Source: Candidatus Nitrosopelagicus sp.
GTDB taxonomy: Archaea > Thermoproteota > Nitrososphaeria > Nitrososphaerales > Nitrosopumilaceae
DNA: 6,242 nucleotides
Direction: 5' to 3'
Assembly (NCBI GenBank): GCA_012964965.1
Contig: DTTB01000143.1
Location: forward strand, 188-6,429
A model generated the notes under the pieces. The model saw nothing but the letters and a program-made list of their open reading frames with translations, was not told the DNA's origin and did no database searches. Below, piece by piece: positions 1-5,398 of this stretch. The position numbers and the translations under genes are program-made. Every line of letters starts with the position of its first letter. Position 1 is the stretch's first letter.

Positions 1-96
1 TTGGATGCTTCAGTCTGTGCCGTATTGGATGCTTCAGTCTGTGCCGTATTGGATGCTTCAGTCTGTGCCGTATTGGATGTTTCAGTATTTTCTGTA
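1..96. repeat. 24-bp tandem repeat, three perfect copies plus one diverged
   Basis: Units at 1-24, 25-48 and 49-72 are identical (each starts TTGGATGCTTCAG on the plus strand). The unit at 73-96 differs at five positions. The array may continue past the left edge. The period is a multiple of three and stays in the minus-strand reading frame, giving the 8-residue protein repeat. Identity at every base, including third codon positions, points to recent expansion by slippage or unequal recombination rather than selection on the protein alone. Confidence 0.97.
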
Positions 97-110
97 ATGT
101 CGGTTGTCAT
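1..110 (-). CDS. N-terminal fragment of a TEASNTAQ-repeat protein (partial)
   Basis: This is the 5' end of a minus-strand gene that runs off the left edge; only about 36 codons are visible. From the ATG at 110 the product begins MTTDITENTETSN and continues with an exact 8-residue repeat, TAQTEASN, three times. The repeat is rich in Thr, Ser, Asn, Gln and Ala with one Glu per unit, so it is polar, mildly acidic and probably unstructured or extended. No signal peptide or membrane segment is visible. An in-frame ATG at 119 would add MGF. I prefer 110 because a TATA-like box (130-139) is centred about 24.5 bases upstream of it, as for a leaderless transcript. I do not recognise the family. The function cannot be judged without the rest of the gene; a surface or linker-type low-complexity protein is only a guess. 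Confidence 0.6.
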   Translation of the reverse strand, partial: MTTDITENTETSNTAQTEASNTAQTEASNTAQTEAS

Positions 111-129
111 GAACCCCATAGTTTTTGCT

Positions 130-139
130 ATAATTTAAA
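130..139 (-). promoter_or_regulatory. TATA-like box for the repeat-protein gene
   Basis: On the minus strand this reads TTTAAATTAT. Its centre lies about 24.5 bases upstream of the ATG at 110, the spacing expected between an archaeal TATA box and a transcription start that coincides with the start codon. No Shine-Dalgarno-like sequence precedes either possible ATG. Confidence 0.5.
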
Positions 140-183
140 CCTAAGAAAAAAAATTCACTAAAAAATCCTTTTCATTGAAATTC

Positions 184-191
184 TTACATAT
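184..191 (+). promoter_or_regulatory. Weak TATA-like box for the HEAT-repeat gene
   Basis: The plus strand reads TTACATAT, centred about 24.5 bases upstream of the ATG at 212. The match to an archaeal TATA box is weak, but the spacing agrees with the other promoters in this window and supports a leaderless start at 212. Confidence 0.3.
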
Positions 192-211
192 CAATCTTGT
201 ATACAGTGTTT

Positions 212-781
212 ATGAATGAACTTGCAAAAAAATTTCAAATTTTAGATTCTGGTTCTAAAGAAGATAAAATCAGGGTTTTAGAATCATTAAGCCAATCAAA
301 TAATCCAGAAATCATTAGAAAAATGATTTCAATGCTAAATGACCCAGAGATCAGAGTAAGGGGAGAGGCATTTAGTTCGCTTTTTCTTAACAAAAATGAC
401 ATCTCTGAATTTCTTATACGTGGTCTAAACTCGGAAAGTTATAACGATAAAGGATTTTTAGCTCTTGTTTTGGCAAACAGAAGCGACTCTAATGCAATAC
501 CTGCTTTAGAATTGTTAACAAAAGACCATAGTAGTATGGTTAGATCTTGTGCTTTAGGCGCATTAGGACATCTTCATTCAAGCCAATCATCTACGAAAAT
601 AAGAAATTGTTTTACGGATGAAGTATTAGAGGTTAGAAAAAGTGCACTCGAGGCATTTTTCAAGATTAATGGCGAGATTTTTTCTAGTGAGGTTAAGGAA
701 TTAACTAAAGATGCAGATGATGAATTAATATACTTGATCAGAAAATTTTCAAAAAATATTAATGGACCGGGAGGGATTTGA
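212..781 (+). CDS. HEAT-repeat (PBS-lyase-like) protein
   Basis: This is a 189-residue all-helical protein. Several HEAT-like units can be seen, with a turn of the type D-x-x-x-x-V-R followed by an Ala/Leu-rich helix: about residues 30-58 (NDPEIRVRGEAFSSLF), 90-121 (DHSSMVRSCALGALGHL) and 130-152 (DEVLEVRKSALEAFFKI), with a weaker unit near 66-88. Such repeats form a curved scaffold for binding proteins; no catalytic residues are evident and the partner is unknown. There is no signal peptide or membrane helix, so it is probably cytoplasmic. An in-frame TTG at 197 could extend it by five residues, but the ATG at 212 is better placed relative to a TATA-like box. The stop codon lies inside the convergent tRNA-Ala gene, so the last residues (NGPGGI) are encoded by the complement of the tRNA acceptor and T arm. 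It stands alone on this strand. Confidence 0.85.
   Translation: MNELAKKFQILDSGSKEDKIRVLESLSQSNNPEIIRKMISMLNDPEIRVRGEAFSSLFLNKNDISEFLIRGLNSESYNDKGFLALVLANRSDSNAIPALELLTKDHSSMVRSCALGALGHLHSSQSSTKIRNCFTDEVLEVRKSALEAFFKINGEIFSSEVKELTKDADDELIYLIRKFSKNINGPGGI
751..756 (-). terminator. Oligo-T tract downstream of tRNA-Ala
   Basis: The minus strand has six consecutive T residues seven bases past the tRNA 3' end. Archaeal RNA polymerase commonly terminates at oligo-T tracts without a hairpin, so this is a plausible terminator for the tRNA and perhaps for the upstream gene cluster. It lies inside the coding region of the convergent HEAT-repeat gene. Confidence 0.4.
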
Positions 782-836
782 ACCCTCGATCTCACCCATG
801 CCAAGGGCGTATCCTACCAGTCTAGACGACCGGCCC
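763..836 (-). tRNA. tRNA-Ala (anticodon GGC)
   Basis: A complete 74-nt cloverleaf can be folded. The acceptor stem GGGCCGG/CCGGTCC includes the G3-U70 wobble that marks tRNA-Ala. The D arm contains GG at 18-19 and has wobble pairs at both ends of its stem. The anticodon stem CGCCC/GGGTG encloses the loop TTGGCAT, so the anticodon is GGC and reads GCC/GCU. The variable loop is AGATC. The T arm GAGGG/CCCTC encloses TTCAAAT, and the discriminator is A. CCA is not encoded and there is no intron. It lies 42 bases downstream of the hemA homologue on the same strand with no strong promoter of its own (only a weak CCTAAAAG around 862-870), so it may be co-transcribed. Its 3' 19 bases overlap the end of the convergent HEAT-repeat gene. 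Confidence 0.96.
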
Positions 837-878
837 AATGAATAACCAAAATATGCTTAGCTCTTTTAGGATTTCTGA

Positions 879-1985
879 TTATGCTTTAACTAGTGGTTCT
901 GAGCCAAGTTGATTCATAGTTGCCACTATAATCGGAAGTTCTTCTTTTATCATTTCTTCTGCAGCAGAAATTGCACTTTTTCTAGCTTTAGTACTAGATT
1001 CTATCATCTCAGCAATTTGTGCTGGATTCACTAATTTTATTCCAGGAATAGTTGCAACTTTTTCGTCAACTGTTCTAGGTTCTGATAAATCCATCATCAG
1101 AGTACCTTTCTTTTTCTTTTTCATGATTTTGTTTATTTTGTCAAAAGTAATTAGGAAAGCATCTGCAGTAGTTGCAACAAAAATTATGTCAAATTTATCC
1201 AATCCCGGTAAAACACCTCCAAATTCTATTGGATTTCCACCCAATATTTTAGAAAAACCTGTGGCCCGTTCGATGGTCTTGCTTGTGACATCAAACGCAT
1301 AGCCTTTTTTATTAAGGGACTTTGCAACTAAACCAGCTATTTCGCCCGTGCCTATAAGCAGGACATGTTTTGATCCGACATTACCCATGCTTTCTTCAGC
1401 AAGTTTGACGGTCTTGTCACCAACTGATTCTATTCCTTTATCAATTCCGCTAGAATCTCTAACACTAGTAGCAATTCGTATACAAGTATCAAACAGTTTA
1501 TCCAATATCTTACCGAATGTTTTGGCTTCTTTTGCACTTGAAATTGCCTTTTTTAGCTCCTCAAGGATTTCTTCCTTTCCCACAACTAATGATTCCAAGC
1601 CGGTTGCTAGTTTTATCAGGCGATCATAAGCATCAGCGTTCTTGTAAATCTCAAGAGTTTGATCCCAGTGGTCAAGATCAAATTGGTCTAGTTCCACAAG
1701 TGATGACCAAGTTTTTAGGATTTTACTTACATCAAGTTTTTTTCCTTCAGCTCTTCTCGCATCAGGTATTTCTCCCGTATACACATTACCAACAGTAAAA
1801 ACTTCAATTCGACTAGAAGTTTGAACTATTATGCATTCCGAAGCGCCAGCATTTTCATTAAAAGATTTACATGCAGCAGGTATGTCTTTGAATGAAAAAT
1901 TTGCTAACTTATAAAGTGGCATATTTCTAAAAGTGACTCTTGCATTCATGATTTGAAAATTATTTTTACTCACTCTGTTCACCAT
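879..1985 (-). CDS. hemA: Glutamyl-tRNA reductase (HemA) homologue with altered active site
   Basis: This 368-residue protein has the GluTR domain order. An N-terminal catalytic-type domain (NARVTFRNMPLYKLANF from residue 14) is followed by an NAD(P)-binding domain with the Rossmann motif GTGEIAG at 212-218 and DLSEPRTVDEKVA further on, then the start of a spinal helix. GluTR reduces glutamyl-tRNA to glutamate-1-semialdehyde, the first step of tetrapyrrole synthesis. Several expected catalytic residues are missing. The TCNR motif is TSSR (56-59), so the nucleophilic Cys is Ser57. The His of HLxRxASGL is Arg122. The GExQI motif is GKEEI (136-140). The protein ends soon after the spinal helix begins, whereas canonical members are about 400-450 residues with a helical dimerisation domain. 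Family membership is clear; catalytic function is doubtful. The ATG at 1985 directly follows the stop of the upstream gene. Met13, immediately before NARVTF, is an alternative start. Confidence 0.85.
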   Translation of the reverse strand: MVNRVSKNNFQIMNARVTFRNMPLYKLANFSFKDIPAACKSFNENAGASECIIVQTSSRIEVFTVGNVYTGEIPDARRAEGKKLDVSKILKTWSSLVELDQFDLDHWDQTLEIYKNADAYDRLIKLATGLESLVVGKEEILEELKKAISSAKEAKTFGKILDKLFDTCIRIATSVRDSSGIDKGIESVGDKTVKLAEESMGNVGSKHVLLIGTGEIAGLVAKSLNKKGYAFDVTSKTIERATGFSKILGGNPIEFGGVLPGLDKFDIIFVATTADAFLITFDKINKIMKKKKKGTLMMDLSEPRTVDEKVATIPGIKLVNPAQIAEMIESSTKARKSAISAAEEMIKEELPIIVATMNQLGSEPLVKA

Positions 1986-2702
1986 TCATTCTCGAAGTTT
2001 TTCCCTGCCACCTTTTGCAGTTCTGAACACATTCATTCCTAAGTTATAATTTTCAAATAAATAATCTAATTTCTTAAGTGCAAGTTTTTCAAGTTCAATT
2101 TCTTGCGGATTAGCTTCAGGATCATTTAAAAGTTGATCCAGTTTCTGTTTAATCTCATCTATCAAATCTTGTATTCCAGATTCGTAATTTGTACCTCCAC
2201 TGAATTCAGGACTAAGGATATGCTCCGGATTGTATTTTGGGGTTTGATCCTTCGGGATCTGCACTTGCCTTGAAAGCTCTTCTATCTCATCCCCAGTAAG
2301 TATAGGTTTTACTGGACCACCGTACATTAAGAAAAATTCTGGTTCTCCCATTTCTCGTCTGAATATTCGCTCTTGTTTGCGTTTGTTAGTAAACAATCGG
2401 CCTGCTTGATCTATTTCTCCTACTTGTGCTTTGGCTGCTTCATAATCTGCTTTCCACGCTGCCTCTGACGCTGCTCTTGTGGCATTTAATTTTTCCTTTG
2501 CCGCTTGATATGACGCTTCCGCTTTGACTACTGCCTCTGATGCCGCTACTGCATCTGAAATTGTTGTCTGTCCTAATGTACCACCCTCAGGTTTAGCGTC
2601 TTCTGCTTCTGCTTTAGCTGCTTCAAATTCCGCTTGTGCTACAGCTGCTTCCGCTTGAGCTTCTGAAAGTGTTGTTTGGTTTGCTTTTTCATCTTCAGAC
2701 AT
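1986..2702 (-). CDS. Ala/Glu-rich helical-repeat protein, function unknown
   Basis: I do not recognise this 238-residue protein. Residues about 9-92 are rich in Ala, Glu and Lys and carry a degenerate helical repeat of the form E-A-x-x-x-A-x-Y/F-x-A-A-K: EAAVAQAEFEAAK (18-30), EAVVKAEASYQAAK (56-69) and EAAWKADYEAAK (80-91). The phrases QTTLSEA and QTTISDA precede the first two. This suggests a long helix or coiled coil built by internal duplication. The C-terminal part, about 97-238, is different in character: a basic patch TNKRKQERIFRRE, a Pro/Gly-containing segment, then a charged helical end with DLIDEIKQKLDQLL and LEKLALKKLDYLFENYNLG. There is no signal peptide, membrane helix or Cys. 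It has its own TATA-like box about 24 bases upstream, and its stop is immediately followed by the hemA-homologue ATG, so those two are probably one transcript. Confidence 0.75.
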   Translation of the reverse strand: MSEDEKANQTTLSEAQAEAAVAQAEFEAAKAEAEDAKPEGGTLGQTTISDAVAASEAVVKAEASYQAAKEKLNATRAASEAAWKADYEAAKAQVGEIDQAGRLFTNKRKQERIFRREMGEPEFFLMYGGPVKPILTGDEIEELSRQVQIPKDQTPKYNPEHILSPEFSGGTNYESGIQDLIDEIKQKLDQLLNDPEANPQEIELEKLALKKLDYLFENYNLGMNVFRTAKGGREKLRE

Positions 2703-2719
2703 GAAATTTATCTAAAATG

Positions 2720-2732
2720 CTTAAATTTTAAG
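2720..2732 (-). promoter_or_regulatory. TATA-like box for the Ala-rich protein and hemA homologue
   Basis: The minus strand reads CTTAAAATTTAAG, centred about 24 bases upstream of the ATG at 2702, which fits a leaderless transcript. It overlaps the stop codon of the cysteine-rich gene. This implies that the Ala-rich/hemA-homologue pair can be transcribed separately from rfcL. Confidence 0.5.
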
Positions 2733-3041
2733 ATTTAGCAGAGGAAATTTTTTCATAACCGAGTTTTTGTATGAATCAAACGAATTCTGTTCCTGCTCAC
2801 ATTTTTTGCAGATGCATAGTTGTGAAACAGCCTGCAGATCACATTCTTTAATAAATTCGCAGCTAATACATCCTGCTGAACCACCACACATGATACATCT
2901 CAGCTCTTCGTTTTTTTCAGCGCATTTTTCGTGTTTAACACCAATACCCTTAGACCACAATCCAATGTCCTTCGCTTTGACTTTTTGATTACATACAAGA
3001 CATGTACCATCAAATTTCATGGTGATTTTTATCCAGCTCAT
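2721..3041 (-). CDS. Small cysteine-rich, probably zinc-binding protein
   Basis: This 106-residue protein has 11 Cys residues. The N-terminal unit has C14-x2-C17 and H37-x2-C40, with the segment IGLWSKGIGVKH between the pairs, like a treble-clef or zinc-ribbon fold. The second half has C49-x2-C52, C58-x2-C61, C67, C76, C78 and C81, enough for one or two more metal sites. I do not recognise a named family. The start ATG overlaps the rfcL stop (ATGA, 4 bases), so it is translationally coupled to rfcL and probably made with the clamp loader subunit. A role in DNA binding or as a replication or repair accessory factor is inference from context only. Met8 is a possible alternative start, but the coupling favours the start at 3041. 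There is no signal peptide or membrane helix. Confidence 0.82.
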   Translation of the reverse strand: MSWIKITMKFDGTCLVCNQKVKAKDIGLWSKGIGVKHEKCAEKNEELRCIMCGGSAGCISCEFIKECDLQAVSQLCICKKCEQEQNSFDSYKNSVMKKFPLLNLKI

Positions 3042-4198
3042 TTTATCAAATCAATCTCCTTTTGAACAATTTCCTCTAATGATTCATCCAGCTCTAAATC
3101 TATTTTTTTATTTTTTATGCACAATAACAGAAATCGAAAATAAATAGAGGAGAAAGTGCTTTTTGAAACATGCATATCTTTTGCCAATAAACCAACCAAA
3201 GATTTGATTTTTGCACCGTCCCATCTTATTCTATTCAGGATTGGCCACGAAAGATTATATTTTGAATAGCGAATTGGAAGATTTTTTTTGTACAATCCTA
3301 AAAGTATCGCATCAAGATAACGTAAGAGTCGCCATTGCTGTGTTTTCATAATTTTTCCATATAGCATGTCAGCAGTAGAAATTATCTGCAAAAATTTTTG
3401 CATGTCATCAGCAGAGATGTTGCTTGTTATGACACTTGAATAAAACGCATTGATCTTCTCCCTAGGATCTATTCTAAGCGAATACAAGATGGATCTTGCT
3501 TCATCAACTGAGTTTGATTTGTAAAACGCATTAACACCTTCTTCAACGTCCAAAATCTCGAAGGATTTTTCAGTTGGAGGGTTAAATCCAGTAACTAAAG
3601 CTTGAGCAAAATTAATCATAGAACGTATATCACCTCCTGATTCCTTGATTAGTTTCATCAAAGAATCTGGACTAATTTTTGCATCCTCTGATTGTAATAT
3701 TTTATTCAGGTAAAACTGCAGTAGCCTTGGAGGTAATGGTCTAAATCTAATTGTTTGCACATTTTTTTTAATACTCTTCATCTTGTTTGACAAATCAGAA
3801 TTTGCGGCAAGAACTATTGGCACTGTAGCTTCCTTCAAAATCTTGATTATAGCTTCAGTACCACCATAATCTGCTCTTCCATGTACGCCGTCTACCTCAT
3901 CTATGAAAATCATTGGAGTTCCAAAAACAGTTTGATTTCCCAAAACCGGGCTTAAAATTTCTTGAATGTTTTGTCTGTTTCTTACATCACTTGCATTAAG
4001 ACTAATCAGGTCATAGTTAAACTGCTTTGCAGCAAGATTAGCTAACGTTGTTTTTCCAATACCAGGAGGACCAATTAAGAGAATTGGCTTTGTACCCTTT
4101 TTCCATTTTGTAAACCATTCCACTAATGATTTTCGAGCCTCTTCATTGCCAACTAAATCAAGAATATTTTTTGGACGGTATTTTTCTGACCACATCAT
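3038..4198 (-). CDS. rfcL: Replication factor C large subunit
   Basis: RfcL is the large subunit of the archaeal clamp loader, which with RfcS opens and loads PCNA onto primed DNA using ATP. The product has 386 residues. The N-terminal WSEKYRPK is the RFC box. Walker A is GPPGIGKTT at 43-51, Walker B is IFIDEVDG at 97-104, the sensor 1 region is AANSD at 131-135, and sensor 2 is GGDIR at 188-192. The SRC arginine-finger motif of small subunits is absent, as expected for the large subunit. A helical collar domain follows to the end. The C-terminus (ESLEEIVQKEIDLIK) shows no clear PIP box or Lys-rich tail, which many euryarchaeal RfcL proteins have. The start MM at 4198 lies 6 bases after the stop of the upstream gene, with a weak Shine-Dalgarno-like GTGAT. 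The stop overlaps the next gene by 4 bases. Confidence 0.96.
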   Translation of the reverse strand: MMWSEKYRPKNILDLVGNEEARKSLVEWFTKWKKGTKPILLIGPPGIGKTTLANLAAKQFNYDLISLNASDVRNRQNIQEILSPVLGNQTVFGTPMIFIDEVDGVHGRADYGGTEAIIKILKEATVPIVLAANSDLSNKMKSIKKNVQTIRFRPLPPRLLQFYLNKILQSEDAKISPDSLMKLIKESGGDIRSMINFAQALVTGFNPPTEKSFEILDVEEGVNAFYKSNSVDEARSILYSLRIDPREKINAFYSSVITSNISADDMQKFLQIISTADMLYGKIMKTQQWRLLRYLDAILLGLYKKNLPIRYSKYNLSWPILNRIRWDGAKIKSLVGLLAKDMHVSKSTFSSIYFRFLLLCIKNKKIDLELDESLEEIVQKEIDLIK

Positions 4199-4204
4199 TT
4201 AAAA

Positions 4205-5323
4205 TCACTTTGGCAGATTAGCCGCAAGCTCTGACCAGATATTTGCCTTCTGTAGTTTCTTGAACCAAAACTCGTTGTAATGTTCCACTGTTAAGAATAA
4301 AAATTCTAAAAAGTTTCTATGAGAGAAGTTTTCAGGAAGACTGTCAAGAGTCTTTCTTGCACCGCTTAGATAAGCCTCACTTTTCTTCATGGTAAGATCA
4401 AAGCCCTTTCTAACATCATTTTCCAATAAACTGTAATACAGAGGCCATGATGGAATTTTTATAGCCTTGTCTCGAATGGAGTCTTCAATTTCATTTCCAC
4501 ATCCAACCGATTCTGATGCCTTACCCATTCCAATTTGAAATATTTCACCAAGTGGTTTCCTTGAAAGTGCCATATTACTACCTGCCGTGCCCATCACAGA
4601 TCGATATTTTTTGTAGCTTTCATCAAGTTCTTTTTCTGTAATTGAAGTGGGATTTTGTTTTAATTTGGTATCAATATATTGTCCAATTCTGGCATCCTTG
4701 AATCCAACCTCAAATTGTTTTAAGACTTGTTCCCCACCTTTTGCAATTTTGTCACGGGCCAATTTTAGTATGTACGGATTCATTAGTTTGTAATCATCAA
4801 GATAGTCCAAGTCTTCGTCTTTGTCAACAATTCTGTCCATTGGCTCACTAAGATCAATTGCAATAATATGCCCATCAACAATATTTTCTCTGAGTTTTGG
4901 ATCTTTGTTATCTTGAAAATATTCTGTTGATGCATCAAACAATGCGTTAAATACGGGAAAAGTCATTTTTACAAAATTAGAGTTTAGAATCCGCAAAACT
5001 CTGTCATTTAGCACATCAAATCTCTCCAGTTTTGATTTTATTGGATCAATTTGTGATGAATCTAAAATAATTTCAGTTGAGCCAACTTCCTCTCCAAATT
5101 TCTGCTGTGTTGTATTAGGTGAAGAATCAGCTTTAATTTGTTGTAACAAGTCATTTGCGAACCTCCTAGCAAATTCTGGAAAGTTTGTCTCATACTCCTC
5201 CTTGTATTGGTTGAACTGTCTGTATCCCTTAGACTTGAACATAGCTTGCCTGATAATCTTCTTTCCAGATTTAGTTCCCATTAGTGAATTCTTACTGGTA
5301 ACAGATTCATCTTTTCCGCTCAC
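4205..5323 (-). CDS. Hypothetical protein, first gene of the rfcL cluster
   Basis: I do not recognise this 372-residue protein. It is predicted soluble and mostly helical, with no signal peptide, membrane segment or nucleotide-binding motif. The first 35 residues are Ser/Lys-rich (KSGKKIIRQAMFKSKGYRQF). A strongly acidic patch DKDEDLDYLDD sits in the middle. The C-terminal part contains aromatic-rich helices (IPSWPLYYSLLENDVRKGF and FLFLTVEHYNEFWFKKL). There is one Cys, near residue 275. The start is a GTG at 5323; no in-frame ATG precedes it nearby, and a TATA-like box is centred 25 bases upstream, which supports a leaderless GTG start. Met15 is the alternative. The stop lies 6 bases before rfcL, so the two are almost certainly co-transcribed. 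A link to replication is inferred only from that neighbour. Confidence 0.8.
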   Translation of the reverse strand: MSGKDESVTSKNSLMGTKSGKKIIRQAMFKSKGYRQFNQYKEEYETNFPEFARRFANDLLQQIKADSSPNTTQQKFGEEVGSTEIILDSSQIDPIKSKLERFDVLNDRVLRILNSNFVKMTFPVFNALFDASTEYFQDNKDPKLRENIVDGHIIAIDLSEPMDRIVDKDEDLDYLDDYKLMNPYILKLARDKIAKGGEQVLKQFEVGFKDARIGQYIDTKLKQNPTSITEKELDESYKKYRSVMGTAGSNMALSRKPLGEIFQIGMGKASESVGCGNEIEDSIRDKAIKIPSWPLYYSLLENDVRKGFDLTMKKSEAYLSGARKTLDSLPENFSHRNFLEFLFLTVEHYNEFWFKKLQKANIWSELAANLPK

Positions 5324-5343
5324 AGAATCACATTTGCAAATTG

Positions 5344-5352
5344 CTATTTATG
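5344..5352 (-). promoter_or_regulatory. TATA-like box for the 372-aa gene and rfcL
   Basis: The minus strand reads CATAAATAG, centred 25 bases upstream of the GTG at 5323. It is the left-directed half of a divergent promoter pair and is the most likely promoter for the transcript that carries rfcL and the cysteine-rich gene. A perfect 10-bp palindrome (5332-5341) lies between it and the start. Confidence 0.5.
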
Positions 5353-5370
5353 CCTTCAAAAAATTTTCAC

Positions 5371-5378
5371 TTAAATTA
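5371..5378 (+). promoter_or_regulatory. TATA-like box for the suhB-type gene
   Basis: The plus strand reads TTAAATTA, centred about 24.5 bases upstream of the ATG at 5399. This placement makes the earlier in-frame ATG at 5378 an unlikely start, because it overlaps the box itself. Confidence 0.5.
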
Positions 5379-5398
5379 TGTTTTATTATAAATCTTAT

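Noticed and set aside
197..211. TTG codon at 197 as start of the HEAT-repeat protein
   Set aside because: It adds only five residues; the ATG at 212 is better spaced from a TATA-like box and needs no rare start codon.
741..750. Perfect palindrome GAAAATTTTC
   Set aside because: It lies within the coding region of the HEAT-repeat gene and is a simple AT-rich match; no promoter is nearby.
574..804. Open minus-strand frame of 76 codons across the tRNA-Ala and the end of the HEAT-repeat gene
   Set aside because: It begins inside the tRNA and runs antisense to a well-supported coding gene; its start reads tRNA sequence (the typical spurious peptide seen at tRNA T arms).
763..879. tRNA-Ala as an integration site for a mobile element
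   Set aside because: No integrase, direct repeat of the tRNA 3' end or change in composition is visible in the flanking sequence.
837..880. Possible C/D-box small RNA between tRNA-Ala and the hemA homologue (ATGAATA near 838, CTGA at 875-878)
   Set aside because: The C box is a poor match to RTGATGA and there are no C'/D' boxes; short CTGA matches are expected by chance.
1348..1798. Two plus-strand open frames antisense to the hemA homologue
   Set aside because: They are low-complexity Leu/Ser-rich translations in the shadow of a clear coding gene, with no promoter or family resemblance.
5378..5398. ATG at 5378 as start of the suhB-type protein
   Set aside because: It overlaps the best TATA-like box, and the added residues (MFYYKSY) do not resemble the family N-terminus.
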